Positions 16,498 through 25,131 of a stretch of DNA of 35,627 nucleotides are shown one piece after another. Each line of letters opens with the position of its first letter. Position 1 is the first letter of the stretch. The notes below the pieces were generated by a model, which saw nothing but the letters and a program-made list of their open reading frames with translations, had not been told where the DNA came from and made no database searches. The stretch spans positions 1 to 35,627 of the forward strand of contig NZ_JAAGWH010000023.1 of the NCBI RefSeq assembly GCF_010682105.1, in the 5' to 3' direction. Origin of the DNA: Modestobacter muralis (GTDB lineage Bacteria > Actinomycetota > Actinomycetes > Mycobacteriales > Geodermatophilaceae). Both the position numbers and the translations under genes were made by a program.

Positions 16498-17520
16498 GTG
16501 CCAGTCGGGCGATCGGTGGGTGAGGATCGAGTGCAGCGCCTGAGCGTCGTGATCGCGAACTACAACTACGCGCAGTACGTGGGCGCAGCGGTGGACAGCG
16601 CCCTGGCGCTCCGCTGGGGCGATGTCGAGGTGGTGGTCGTCGACGACGGCTCCACCGACGGGTCGGCCGAGGTGCTCGAGCGCTACGCCGATCGGGTGCG
16701 GCTGATCTCCCTCGCCAACGGGGGCCAGCGTGTCGCTGCCAACCGGGGGTTCGCGGAGAGCACGGGAGACGTCGTCGTCTTCCTGGACGCCGACGACGTG
16801 CTCCCGCCCGAGCTGGCCGAGCGACTGGCCGAGGTCTGGACGCCCTCCGTGAGCAAGGTCCAGTTCCGCATGCAGCGCATCGACGAGGCGGGGGTGCCGT
16901 TCGGCGAGCCCTTCCCGCAGTGGCGGTCCGTGCCCTCACCGGCCGACATCCGCCGGTGGGTCGTGCGGACGTCGGCGCAGCCGACCCCGCCCGGCTCGGG
17001 CAACGCCTACGCCCGGTGGTTCCTGGACCGGATCTTCCCGCTCGACGCCAGCATCGGGGAGTCCGCCGACTCCGGGTGCATCGCCGCTGCTCCCTTCCAC
17101 GGCGACGTGGTGACCGTGCCCGACACCGTCGTCGGGTACCGCAAACACGGCGCCAATGACAGCAACCTGTTGAGCGACGACACGCGGTTCGCCCGTGAGG
17201 TGGAGCGCGCCCGGGCGCGCTGGCGTTTCGCCCAGCAGTCGATCGGCGTCCGCCCGGAGGAGGTCGACGAGCGCCCGCTCTTCCGCAGTCGCGAGTTGCT
17301 CCAGTTCCGCGCTGCAGCGGTCCGATCGACCCCGGGGGAGCGGCCACTGCCGGGAGACGGGCGTTTGCGGCTGTTCCTCGACGTCCTGCGGTCCCCGCTC
17401 CACCCCGGTGACCAGTCGTGGCGCGCACGTCTCGTGCTCGCCGCCTGGTGCCTGGCTGTCCTGAGCGTCCCCCGGTCGTTGGTCCGGCCACTCGTCGTCC
17501 TCCGGTGGCGGCGGCGGTGA
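16498..17520 (+). CDS. GT2-family glycosyltransferase (paralogue of 27894-28961)
   Basis: A 340-residue protein. The GT-A domain opens with LSVVIANYNYAQYVGAAVDS, then VVVVDDGSTDGSAEVL and VVFLDADDVLPPELAE. The shared block PTPPGSGNAYARWFLDRIFP links it to the gene at 27894-28961. The C-terminus ends in a hydrophobic helix followed by RWRRR, which probably attaches the protein to the membrane face. The GTG at 16498 has GGGGAG five bases upstream; a second GTG at 16531 has AGGA upstream and would shorten the protein by 11 residues. It is the first gene of an operon with the polymerase and a GT4. The sugar specificity is unknown. Confidence 0.86.
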   Translation: MPVGRSVGEDRVQRLSVVIANYNYAQYVGAAVDSALALRWGDVEVVVVDDGSTDGSAEVLERYADRVRLISLANGGQRVAANRGFAESTGDVVVFLDADDVLPPELAERLAEVWTPSVSKVQFRMQRIDEAGVPFGEPFPQWRSVPSPADIRRWVVRTSAQPTPPGSGNAYARWFLDRIFPLDASIGESADSGCIAAAPFHGDVVTVPDTVVGYRKHGANDSNLLSDDTRFAREVERARARWRFAQQSIGVRPEEVDERPLFRSRELLQFRAAAVRSTPGERPLPGDGRLRLFLDVLRSPLHPGDQSWRARLVLAAWCLAVLSVPRSLVRPLVVLRWRRR

Positions 17521-17560
17521 CCCGGAGCTCGCTGCACCGGGTCTGCCGCCCGGCCGGCCG

Positions 17561-18988
17561 TTGCACGCGGACCGCATCCGGCGGCACATCTCCGAGGAGG
17601 TCGGCATCACCAGTCTGACGATCGCCACCGTCGCGGTCATCGTCTTCGGGGTGCTGAACCCGCGTGGGTACGGCCGTGCGCTCGCCCTGGGCGGGGCGAC
17701 CCCGGTCGGCGCGGCCCTGGTGGTCGGCGCTGTGGCCGTGCCGACGTTCTACGCGGTCGCGATCGGCGCGCTGGTGGGAGTCGGCCTGGGGCTCCTGCGA
17801 GCAACCGACACCTCCGCGCGCGGACAGTTCCTCCCCGTGCCGGCCAGCCGACAGCTGGTCCTGCTGGTGGTCCTGTCGGTGCTCGTGACGCTCACCGCCC
17901 CGTTGCTGTTCGACGGGCTCGCCGTGCTCAACCCCTCCGGGGCGGCGGCGACGCTCAGGGCCGGCGTGCTGACCAAGTCGAACCTCGCCCAGATCGCCTA
18001 CCTGGTGCTCAGCGTCGTCGTCGTCGCCTACCTCGCCCGGTCGAGGTGGACCGGGCCGGAGCTCATCGGCACGGCCGTCGGGCTGGCCACCCTCCTGTCG
18101 TTCTGGAGCTGGACGCACACGTCGGCCGGGGTGCCGTTCCCCGTCGGAGTGTTCGACAACTCCCCGGCCTTCGCCTTCATCCAGACCGCGCCGGGAGGGC
18201 TTCTCCGCGTGCGGGGGATCTTCTCCGAGCCGGCCGGGCTCGCCACGTCGTGCCTGGTCACCATCGCCTATGCCGTCTCCCGGCTGTGGTCCGTCCGGGG
18301 GTTGCGGCGGCTGGGCCTGCTGGTGGTCGGCTCCATGGCGCTCTTCCTCGGGTCGATCTCGACGTCGACCACGTTCGTCGTGGCGGGCGTCGCCCTGGCG
18401 GTCATCGCGATCCTCGTCGGCACTGCGACCTTCGTGCTGCGCCGTGGTTCGCTCAGCCGCGCGGCAGTGGCTGCCTTGTGCGCCGCCGCGATCGCGTCGC
18501 TGTGGTTGCTGCCGGTCGTGGCCAACGCGATCGGCCAGCAGGTGTCGGACAAGGTCTCCTCCTCGTCGTACACCGACCGTTCCTCGGCGGACAGCTTCAG
18601 CTACGACCTGGTCGTCAACACCTTCGGGTTCGGTACGGGCCTGGGCTCGAACCGGGCCTCCTCCTTCGTCGCCTCGCTGCTGAGCACGGTCGGCGTGGTG
18701 GGCGCACTCCTGTTGCTCGCGGCGGTGGTCACCCTCGTGCGCCGGGGCTGGGGCGTCCGTCAGGCTCGTCCCGCGGTATGGGCGTTGACCGCTCTGCTGA
18801 TCTGCAAGGTGGTCTCCGGGCCTGACCTCTCGGACAACAGCGGGGTGCTGTGGATGTCACTGGGAGTGCTGGCTCACGCTGCGGTCAACGTGGACGTGCG
18901 GCGCGCTCGCCGCTTCGTCACGGCGAGCGGCTCGGTGCCGGGTGGACCTGACGGCGCCGTGACGCAGCGGGTGATCCCGAGTGGCTAG
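17561..18988 (+). CDS. Polytopic membrane protein, probable polysaccharide polymerase (Wzy-like)
   Basis: A 475-residue protein with about ten to eleven hydrophobic segments. It has a larger soluble loop at about 325-350 (VSDKVSSSSYTDRSSADSFS) and a second between helices at about 190-215 with FPVGVFDNSPAFAFIQTAPG. Sequence signatures of Wzy proteins are weak, but size, topology, loops and position between two glycosyltransferase genes and near a flippase all fit. Wzy joins lipid-linked repeat units on the outer side of the membrane. The start is uncertain: the only early in-frame candidate is TTG at 17561, with no ribosome-binding site, 40 bases after the GT2 stop. GAGGAG at 17594-17599 precedes no normal start codon. 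An O-antigen ligase-like role is the main alternative. The stop overlaps the next gene. Confidence 0.7.
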   Translation: MHADRIRRHISEEVGITSLTIATVAVIVFGVLNPRGYGRALALGGATPVGAALVVGAVAVPTFYAVAIGALVGVGLGLLRATDTSARGQFLPVPASRQLVLLVVLSVLVTLTAPLLFDGLAVLNPSGAAATLRAGVLTKSNLAQIAYLVLSVVVVAYLARSRWTGPELIGTAVGLATLLSFWSWTHTSAGVPFPVGVFDNSPAFAFIQTAPGGLLRVRGIFSEPAGLATSCLVTIAYAVSRLWSVRGLRRLGLLVVGSMALFLGSISTSTTFVVAGVALAVIAILVGTATFVLRRGSLSRAAVAALCAAAIASLWLLPVVANAIGQQVSDKVSSSSYTDRSSADSFSYDLVVNTFGFGTGLGSNRASSFVASLLSTVGVVGALLLLAAVVTLVRRGWGVRQARPAVWALTALLICKVVSGPDLSDNSGVLWMSLGVLAHAAVNVDVRRARRFVTASGSVPGGPDGAVTQRVIPSG

Positions 18989-20126
18989 GTTCACCCGCAT
19001 GCGAACCGCTGACGCCCGGGTGAAGATCGCCTACTTCGTCCCACCGTCCGGGCACTTCGCCGGCGTCGAGCGGGTGGTCCACGAGATCGCCACGGGGCTG
19101 GCCGAGGAGCACTCTGAGGCCCTCGACGTCCACGTGGTGTACGCCCGCCGGTACGACGAGGCCGTTCTGCAGGACACCGCCTACACGCAGCACGTCCTCG
19201 ACGTCCAGCGCCTGCGGAACCTGGCCCTGGCGATCCGCTCGTGCGTCGCCCGGGAGCGCTTCGACGTCCTCGTCTGTCCCCAGGTGGAACCGTCGGTGCT
19301 CACCTGGGTGGCGACGCGTGGTCTGCGGCTGCCCGTCTTCCTGCCCCACCTGCACGGCAACCCGCGGGTCGAGCAGGCCAGGGGCACGCTCAGCACCCGG
19401 GCAGCCTTCGCGTTCTTCCGCCGCTTCATGGCCAGCCGGGTGTCCGGCGTCCTGGCCGTCTCCCGCTCGCTGGAGCGCTATGCGGCGCGGGCACTGACAC
19501 CCGCAGTGCCGGTCGTGTATGTGCCGAACCCGGTGCGGGACTTCGAGGCGCCCGACCGGGGACCCTCGGTCGGGGATCCCTTCCAGTTCATCAGCGTGGC
19601 GCGGCTCTCCTACCAGAAGGGGCAGGACGTGCTGCTGCACGCGCTGGCCCTGGCCCGTCCCCGGCTGCCCCCCGTACGGCTGACGCTGGTCGGTTCGGGC
19701 CCGGAGGAGGCAGCCCTGCGCGCCCTGTCCACCCGCCTCGGCCTGGACGACGTCGTGGTCTTCGCCGGCTACACGACAGACCCTGACCGCCACCTGGTGG
19801 CTGCTGACTGCTTTGTGCTGGCCTCACGGTGGGAGGGGTTCGGCGTGGTCCTCGTGGAGGCCCTCCGCTTCGGCCTGCCGCTGCTGTCCACCGACTGCGA
19901 GTTCGGGCCCGCGGACGTCATCACGGACACCGCCATCGGTGAGCTGGTGGCCCCCGAGTCGCCCGAGGCGCTCGCCGAGGGGCTGGTGCGCGCTGCCGGG
20001 CGGCGGGACGAGCCCGGCGACGTGGCCCGGCGACGTGCAGCAGCCGACCTGTTCTCCCGCTCCGTGGTGGTCGCCGAGCACGCGTTGGTCATCCGCCGGT
20101 TCACGGCAGCGGCACGCCGGCCCTGA
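18981..20126 (+). CDS. GT4-family (GT-B) glycosyltransferase
   Basis: A 381-residue protein. The N-terminal half has VKIAYFVPPSGHFAGVERVV, the usual opening of GT4 enzymes with a Gly-rich acceptor loop, then FDVLVCPQVEPS. The C-terminal half has FISVARLSYQKGQDVLLHAL, LTLVGSGPEEAALRALSTRL and the E-x7-E type catalytic region SRWEGFGVVLVEALRFGLPL. Three in-frame starts are possible: GTG at 18981 (overlapping the polymerase stop by 8 bases), ATG at 18999 and GTG at 19020. The first is kept because of the overlap, but none has a strong ribosome-binding site. It is the last gene of the GT2-wzy operon and converges on the flippase gene 22 bases away. Confidence 0.87.
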   Translation: MARFTRMRTADARVKIAYFVPPSGHFAGVERVVHEIATGLAEEHSEALDVHVVYARRYDEAVLQDTAYTQHVLDVQRLRNLALAIRSCVARERFDVLVCPQVEPSVLTWVATRGLRLPVFLPHLHGNPRVEQARGTLSTRAAFAFFRRFMASRVSGVLAVSRSLERYAARALTPAVPVVYVPNPVRDFEAPDRGPSVGDPFQFISVARLSYQKGQDVLLHALALARPRLPPVRLTLVGSGPEEAALRALSTRLGLDDVVVFAGYTTDPDRHLVAADCFVLASRWEGFGVVLVEALRFGLPLLSTDCEFGPADVITDTAIGELVAPESPEALAEGLVRAAGRRDEPGDVARRRAAADLFSRSVVVAEHALVIRRFTAAARRP

Positions 20127-20148
20127 GCGCCGCGGACGTTCCCTGCGA

Positions 20149-21519
20149 TCAGTCTACGGAGCTACCGGTCCGGCCCGGACGCATTCGGGCGAGGGCCTTT
20201 GCCACCAATTGCCGACCTTCCCGCCAGATGAGGATGACGTCGGCTCGCCGCGGCACCACGAAGCTGCGCGCCGGGACCTCGAGCACCCGCGAGGCTGCTC
20301 CCACCATCAGGCAGGTTTGGAGCGCGCCGCTCACGATGGCCGTCCAGCAGGCTCCGAGCACGCCGAACTGCGGGACGAGCAGGACGAAGACGACCACGTT
20401 GACGATGAAGGTGCACCCGAAGACGATGCTGCGGAGGCCCGGACGGCCGGACGACGCGAGTCCGGCGCCTGCTATCGGGCCGGGTATGTAGAGCACCGCG
20501 GCGATGAACAGCAGCATCGTCGGCACGACCGCGTCCTCGAAGCCCTCCCCGAAGAGCGGGACGATCCACCACGGCGCGGTCGCCCCGAGAGCGATGGAGA
20601 CGAGTAGTCCCAGCAGCAGCGTGATGCGGGTCGCTTGGGCCAGCTGCGGGGGGTTGCTGGACCTGCTGTTCACGCCGTGCAGCGCCCCGGCCACGGCGAG
20701 GCCGAAGAGGATGGGGACGTCGGTGACGGCGGTGGCGACGCTGTAGAGGCCGAGGTCCCGCACGCTGGACAGCGGGGTCATCAGCACTTGGTCCGTCTTG
20801 GCCACCAGCATGCTGGCGACCGAACCGAACCAGGTCCGGCTGCCGTAGGTCACGAGCGGCGCGAAGACCTTGCCCCTCGGCTCGGCAGCGCTCCCGGGGT
20901 GCCGGCGGAGCAACGGGGCGTAGACGACTCCCGCGACGGTGGGGACCACGAAGATCACGACGACCGCGATCAGCGGGGTGAGGTCCCCGGTGACCCAGAG
21001 GCCGACGAGCGCGATGACCCGCAAGCTCGTCGAGATCAGGCTCTCTACGGCCACAGCGCCCCACATCTGGCGCCCCATCGCCGCGCCGCGGGCGGCACCG
21101 ACGAACAGCACCGGGATGGTGAGCGCCATCGACAGGAGCATGAGTCGGCCGAGCGCGGCATCTCCGCCGGTCAGCAGGGGCAGGACGGCCCAGGTGGCCA
21201 CAAGGCAGATCACGCCGAGCACCGCCGACAGGGCCATGGACCAGGCCAGGGCGTGCCGGGTGATCCGTGGATTCTTCGCGACGAGAAAGGTCAGGGCGTC
21301 GGGCAGGCCGAGTGTCGCCACCGAGCCGGCGAGGACCGCCGGCACGATGGCGGCGGTCATCTCCCCGCGCCCGACCGCGCCGAGGGCGCGGGCGAGGACC
21401 GGCTGGGTGAGCACGCCAGCCACGGGGACGAGGAAGCTCGACGCGCTCATCAGGACCACGGCCCGCCGGAGGCCGCCCCCTTCTGGCGGGGCGGCGGGCG
21501 CCTCGGTCACGTCGCTCAC
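20149..21519 (-). CDS. Polysaccharide flippase of the Wzx/MATE type
   Basis: A 456-residue protein with about twelve membrane segments, the usual number for Wzx. It opens RRAVVLMSASSFLVPVAGVL, with Pro-Val in helix 1, followed by QPVLARALGAVGRGEMTAAI, a loop pattern common in Wzx and related MOP exporters. The middle has FAPLVTYGSRTWFGSVASML and VAKTDQVLMTPLSSVRDLGL, also typical of the family. It would flip polyprenyl-pyrophosphate-linked repeat units outward for the polymerase at 17561-18988. A GTG at 21519 is the start; no ribosome-binding site is obvious, and the gap to the upstream GT4 gene is 136 bases. It ends the minus-strand group that starts at 25131. Confidence 0.86.
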   Translation of the reverse strand: MSDVTEAPAAPPEGGGLRRAVVLMSASSFLVPVAGVLTQPVLARALGAVGRGEMTAAIVPAVLAGSVATLGLPDALTFLVAKNPRITRHALAWSMALSAVLGVICLVATWAVLPLLTGGDAALGRLMLLSMALTIPVLFVGAARGAAMGRQMWGAVAVESLISTSLRVIALVGLWVTGDLTPLIAVVVIFVVPTVAGVVYAPLLRRHPGSAAEPRGKVFAPLVTYGSRTWFGSVASMLVAKTDQVLMTPLSSVRDLGLYSVATAVTDVPILFGLAVAGALHGVNSRSSNPPQLAQATRITLLLGLLVSIALGATAPWWIVPLFGEGFEDAVVPTMLLFIAAVLYIPGPIAGAGLASSGRPGLRSIVFGCTFIVNVVVFVLLVPQFGVLGACWTAIVSGALQTCLMVGAASRVLEVPARSFVVPRRADVILIWREGRQLVAKALARMRPGRTGSSVD

Positions 21520-21655
21520 GACCGCAGCGTAGGCGGCACCGCGGGCACCGTGGACCTGTTTGCCCGGTCAGGTATCTCACCACGGCGCCCGGGAGCCGGC
21601 CGGTCGTCCTGTCCGACGCGCCGGTCCGATCCCGCCCGCCGCGCCCACCAGCCGT

Positions 21656-22714
21656 TCACAGGACTGATCGGTAGACCCGTTCGTAGTCAGCAGCCACCCG
21701 CGAGACAGTCATGTGTTCTGAACCCTCAAGAGCTGCTGCGCGCCAAGCCTCGAGGGCCTTCGCGTCGCCCATGAGCTCGCGGAAGACCTGGGCCATGGCC
21801 GAAGGGTCCGAGGGCGGGACCAACTGGCCAGCTCGACCATGGTCGAGCACCTCGGGAACGCCACCGACGGCGGTGGCGACGATCGCGCAACCCGCGGCCC
21901 GTGCTTCGGTCGTGGTGAGCGGACAGGGGTCGGCCAGAGATGCCGATGCAAAGATGTCGGCGGCCTCAAGCAGCGGCTTCGGCGTGAGGGTCGAGCCCGT
22001 GAAGTGAACAGACTCCTGGAGTTCGAGCTGGCGGACCTGCGACTGCAGGGGCTCAAGATCAGGACCCCAGCCAACGACGTTGAGATGCCACTCCGGGAAC
22101 TCCGGAACCACCTCTGAGAAGGCCGTGATGATGTCGTTGACGGCCTTGCGCGGATGAAGCCCGGACAAGCTGAGCACACAGGGGCTCGCCAGCGGGCCGA
22201 TGTCGTCCAGCGGTAGGGACTCGCGCGGCGATCGAGCAGCGCCGTTCAGGACGGCCACCGTCCTGTCCGGCCGAAAACCGCGGAGTAGGAGCGCCTGCCG
22301 CTCTGCCTCGCTCACCGCAACCACGACGTCGCCGAGTCGCATCAACGAGGAGTGCGCGTCGAACGAGTTGTGAACCGTCGTCACGAGGGCGGCGCCGGTC
22401 AGCTTCGCGACGGGGTAGGCCTGGACGGCCGAGGACATCATGTGGGCGTGGATGACCTGTGGACGCCGCCTCCGGGCCAGGCGCAGCAGGGCCCATCCAC
22501 CCCGTGCCGCACCACCTGCGTCGGTTGCCTCAGGGATGTCGACGACGGTGACGCCATGCGCGCGCAGCAGGTCGTCGTAGGAACCTCGTGTGCTCGCGAA
22601 GATCACCTCGTGCCCGGCATCGGCTTGGGCGCACGCCAAGTCGACGGCCACGTGGACATGGCCGTTCCCCCGTACGGCGTGCTTGAGGACGTGCATGATC
22701 CTTAACGCGGTCAT
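21656..22714 (-). CDS. GT4-family (GT-B) glycosyltransferase
   Basis: A 352-residue protein. The N-terminal half has LRIMHVLKHAVRGNGHVHVA and VIHAHMMSSAVQAYPVA. The C-terminal half has LSLSGLHPRKAVNDIITAFS, WHLNVVGWGPDLEPLQSQV and the catalytic-type stretch ADPCPLTTTEARAAGCAIVA, with the family E-x7-E partly altered (DPCPLTTTE). The altered first acidic residue may reflect a divergent subfamily. Its ATG overlaps the stop of the FAD enzyme gene (ATGA, 22711-22714), and AGAGG lies four bases upstream, so the two are co-translated. GC is visibly lower than that of its neighbours (hand count 34 of 60 at 22081-22140), which may indicate separate acquisition. Confidence 0.86.
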   Translation of the reverse strand: MTALRIMHVLKHAVRGNGHVHVAVDLACAQADAGHEVIFASTRGSYDDLLRAHGVTVVDIPEATDAGGAARGGWALLRLARRRRPQVIHAHMMSSAVQAYPVAKLTGAALVTTVHNSFDAHSSLMRLGDVVVAVSEAERQALLLRGFRPDRTVAVLNGAARSPRESLPLDDIGPLASPCVLSLSGLHPRKAVNDIITAFSEVVPEFPEWHLNVVGWGPDLEPLQSQVRQLELQESVHFTGSTLTPKPLLEAADIFASASLADPCPLTTTEARAAGCAIVATAVGGVPEVLDHGRAGQLVPPSDPSAMAQVFRELMGDAKALEAWRAAALEGSEHMTVSRVAADYERVYRSVL

Positions 22715-24069
22715 GGCGCCTCTCTGTGGTCGTTGATGGGTCGTGCACCTCGGCGCTGGAGCGCCTGCTCGGCCTCGATGGTGGAGGCGCGGGCCGTCGG
22801 TTGGTACTGGAAGGCGCCCTGACGTCCGAGTGACTCCAGACCGAAGGACCGCAGCGCCTGGACGGCGTCCCGGGCCCGCTGACCGCTGCCCTGGGTGTAG
22901 ACGGGGTAGGCGTTCGTCAGCACGTGGCTGCCCTCGAGCCGCAGGTCACCGACGAACAGGCCGTTGGCGCCGCAGTGGTCGCGGAAGTCGCGCTCGGCGG
23001 TGTCCACCGAGTCGCCGACCTGGTGGCCGATCACCTCGGTGGTGAAGAACTCGCGGCCCACGGACGGGCCGTAGAAGTCCGAGTGCACCGTGAGCCGCTT
23101 CCACGCTCCCTCGCGGGAGAAGTTGTAGAGGATGGACGGTCCGAAGCCGCGGTGACCCTGGAAGCTGAAGAAGAGGCTGACGAGGGTGACGGTGGGCAGT
23201 GGGGCACCCGGTACGACGACGTCGCAGAGCTCGACGGCGCGATCGAGCGGGATGGTGGAGACGATCCGTCGGGCTCGCAGCGGGCCGTCGCCGGTGTCCA
23301 CCACGAAGTGGTCGTCGACCTTGCGCACGCTGCGGAGCGTGACCCCGAGACGGAGGTCCACACCGCGCGCCGCGAGGCGGTCGACGGCTGGCTCGTAGAG
23401 GAAGCTGAAGCCCTCGCGTGGCCGGGCCAGCTGCCGGTTGCTGCCCTTGGCCTCCGGGTCACCGGTCCGCGACCGGACCACCCGGCGCACCAGCTCCCCG
23501 ACCTTGGCCTGGTCGGCGAGCCACGCCATCCTGCTCCGGGCGAACTCGAGGTCGATCTGTTCTGGCGGCAGGCCGCAGAACCGTTCCATGTAGTAGCCGA
23601 GCCCGGAACGCTCGACGAACCGGGCACCCAGCAGGTGCTCGGAGAAGTCCTTCGCGTTGCGCTGACGCCGGATGAAGAGGCGTCCGGCGAGTGCCGAAGC
23701 CGCCATGCGGAGGAGCTCCCGCGGGCCGGCGGCGAGGACGTCGTCGTTGATCGAGAAGGGGTAGTGGGTCACGATGCCCTGGGGGTTCAACCGGGCCCAG
23801 CTCGGCTCGATGGGGACGTACCGCGGCAGGATCTCCGGGAAGTGCCGGAGCAACGGCGAGTCGTCCTGGAAGATCAGGCTGCCGATGTCGTAGGTGCACC
23901 CATCGTAGGAGCGGTCGATGTGGTTGCCGCCCACGTGGTCGTACTCGTCGAGCACGATGATGTCGCGGCTGCCCTGCTGGAGCAGGACCGAGGCCGAGAC
24001 CAGACCGCTGATCCCTGCCCCGAGGACGACGGCGTCGACGATCCGCTGATGGCCCCCGGCCGTGGTCAC
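22711..24069 (-). CDS. FAD-dependent oxidoreductase (amine-oxidase / UDP-galactopyranose-mutase-like fold)
   Basis: A 452-residue protein. The N-terminus is a dinucleotide-binding site: VVLGAGISGLVSASVLLQQG, then the acidic strand end IIVLDEYDHVGGNHID, the GG motif used by protoporphyrinogen-oxidase, amine-oxidase and UGM-type flavoproteins. Further landmarks are CTYDIGSLIFQDDSPLLRHF, LGYYMERFCGLPPEQIDLEF, and ARRIVSTIPLDRAVELC as the second FAD-contacting region. Such enzymes in glycan clusters include UDP-galactopyranose mutases, and galE in this window would supply UDP-galactose. However, overall length and motifs differ from classic Glf, so the substrate stays open. The GTG at 24069 has GAGGAGG upstream. 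The stop overlaps the GT4 start, so the products may act in one step sequence. Confidence 0.8.
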   Translation of the reverse strand: MTTAGGHQRIVDAVVLGAGISGLVSASVLLQQGSRDIIVLDEYDHVGGNHIDRSYDGCTYDIGSLIFQDDSPLLRHFPEILPRYVPIEPSWARLNPQGIVTHYPFSINDDVLAAGPRELLRMAASALAGRLFIRRQRNAKDFSEHLLGARFVERSGLGYYMERFCGLPPEQIDLEFARSRMAWLADQAKVGELVRRVVRSRTGDPEAKGSNRQLARPREGFSFLYEPAVDRLAARGVDLRLGVTLRSVRKVDDHFVVDTGDGPLRARRIVSTIPLDRAVELCDVVVPGAPLPTVTLVSLFFSFQGHRGFGPSILYNFSREGAWKRLTVHSDFYGPSVGREFFTTEVIGHQVGDSVDTAERDFRDHCGANGLFVGDLRLEGSHVLTNAYPVYTQGSGQRARDAVQALRSFGLESLGRQGAFQYQPTARASTIEAEQALQRRGARPINDHREAP

Positions 24070-24135
24070 GAGGACCTCCTCACGTCTGACGGTGCGTCCT
24101 TCTGCACGACCACGGTGGCCTCGCGGCCTGCGACC

Positions 24136-25131
24136 CTAACGCGGTCGTCCCGAGCTGTCCGGCGTGAGGCGGCCCGCCCGCCGGTCCCGTGACAGCGGCA
24201 GGTCGAGGATGCGCTCGGGGGTGAAGCGGCGGCGGAGGACGTCGCCCATCGCCCGTGCGTTGCCGCGGACCCGTTCGCGCCGCCACTCCGCCTCCGGGCC
24301 GCGGACGGCGCGCACCACGTTCTTGGTGGTCCGGGGGAGGGTCTCGTAGACCGTCAGCCACAGCGGGAAGCTGCCGACGTGGTGCAGGTAGGCAGGGTTC
24401 ATGACCTGGGAGTAGCCCAGTCGCTCGTGCGCCATCCGGCCACCGGACTTCACGCCGCGGTGCACGATCACGCAGTCGTCCACCTTCGCCAACGCCCCGT
24501 GACGCATCAGCCGGCGGGCGAAGTCGTGGTCCTCGAGCCAGGAGTACAGCGGCAGGCGGGCGTCGAACCTCTCCCCGCCGACCGCGTCGGCGCGGAAGGC
24601 GAAGTTGCAGCCGTACAGCTCGCGGCTGGGCGTCCACCTCCCCGACGGTGGGGCGGCCGAGGACGCGGCGAGCGCCTGATCGGCCTCGTCACGGGGGATC
24701 TCGTCACCGGCGGCGCCGTCCAGCAGCACCTGTCCTGTCAGTGCGACCACCTCGGGGTGTGCGGCGAAGAACAGCACTGCCCGCTCGAGGAAGTCCTCGC
24801 GCACCACCGCGTCGTCGTCGAAGCAGAAGACGTGCGTCGCCTCCGGCACGGCGGCGAGTCCGGCGTTCCGCTGGGCGGCCAGTCCACGGTCGTGGACGAC
24901 CACGGTGCCCTCCGGCAGCGGACCGGCGGGCAGGCTGCTCTCGTCGGGTACCGAGAGCACGAGGGTGAAGTCACGCCAGGTCTGACGTTGCAGGTCAGCC
25001 ACGACCTCACCAAGAAGGTCGGGTCGGTTCGCCGACGCCAGGACGACAGCGACCCGGAGCGGCCTGGTCTGGCGTGGGCCCTCAGCGGGATCGTGACCAG
25101 CACGAGTTCCGCGGTTGGTCGAACCGGGCAC
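24136..25131 (-). CDS. GT2-family glycosyltransferase
   Basis: A 331-residue protein. The GT-A domain starts at about residue 26 with LRVAVVLASANRPDLLGEVV. VHDRGLAAQRNAGLAAVPEA is the donor-side loop, FCFDDDAVV holds the metal-binding acidic cluster, and SWLEDHDFARRLMRHG the catalytic-base region. The C-terminal 90 residues are basic and helical. The GTG at 25131 is chosen because GGAGG lies six bases upstream; an ATG at 25215 would add 28 residues with no family similarity. It is the first gene of the minus-strand group running through the FAD enzyme, a GT4 and the flippase, and is divergent from the GT2 at 25527. The donor sugar is unknown. Confidence 0.86.
   Translation of the reverse strand: MPGSTNRGTRAGHDPAEGPRQTRPLRVAVVLASANRPDLLGEVVADLQRQTWRDFTLVLSVPDESSLPAGPLPEGTVVVHDRGLAAQRNAGLAAVPEATHVFCFDDDAVVREDFLERAVLFFAAHPEVVALTGQVLLDGAAGDEIPRDEADQALAASSAAPPSGRWTPSRELYGCNFAFRADAVGGERFDARLPLYSWLEDHDFARRLMRHGALAKVDDCVIVHRGVKSGGRMAHERLGYSQVMNPAYLHHVGSFPLWLTVYETLPRTTKNVVRAVRGPEAEWRRERVRGNARAMGDVLRRRFTPERILDLPLSRDRRAGRLTPDSSGRPR

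Noticed and set aside
15959-18118. 719-codon minus-strand frame across three genes
   Set aside because: Arg/Gly-rich, crosses gene boundaries, and contradicts GT2 and polymerase frames on the other strand.
22711-24069. Naming the FAD enzyme glf
   Set aside because: The FAD site fits, but the substrate-binding pattern of UDP-galactopyranose mutase is not recognisable by eye.
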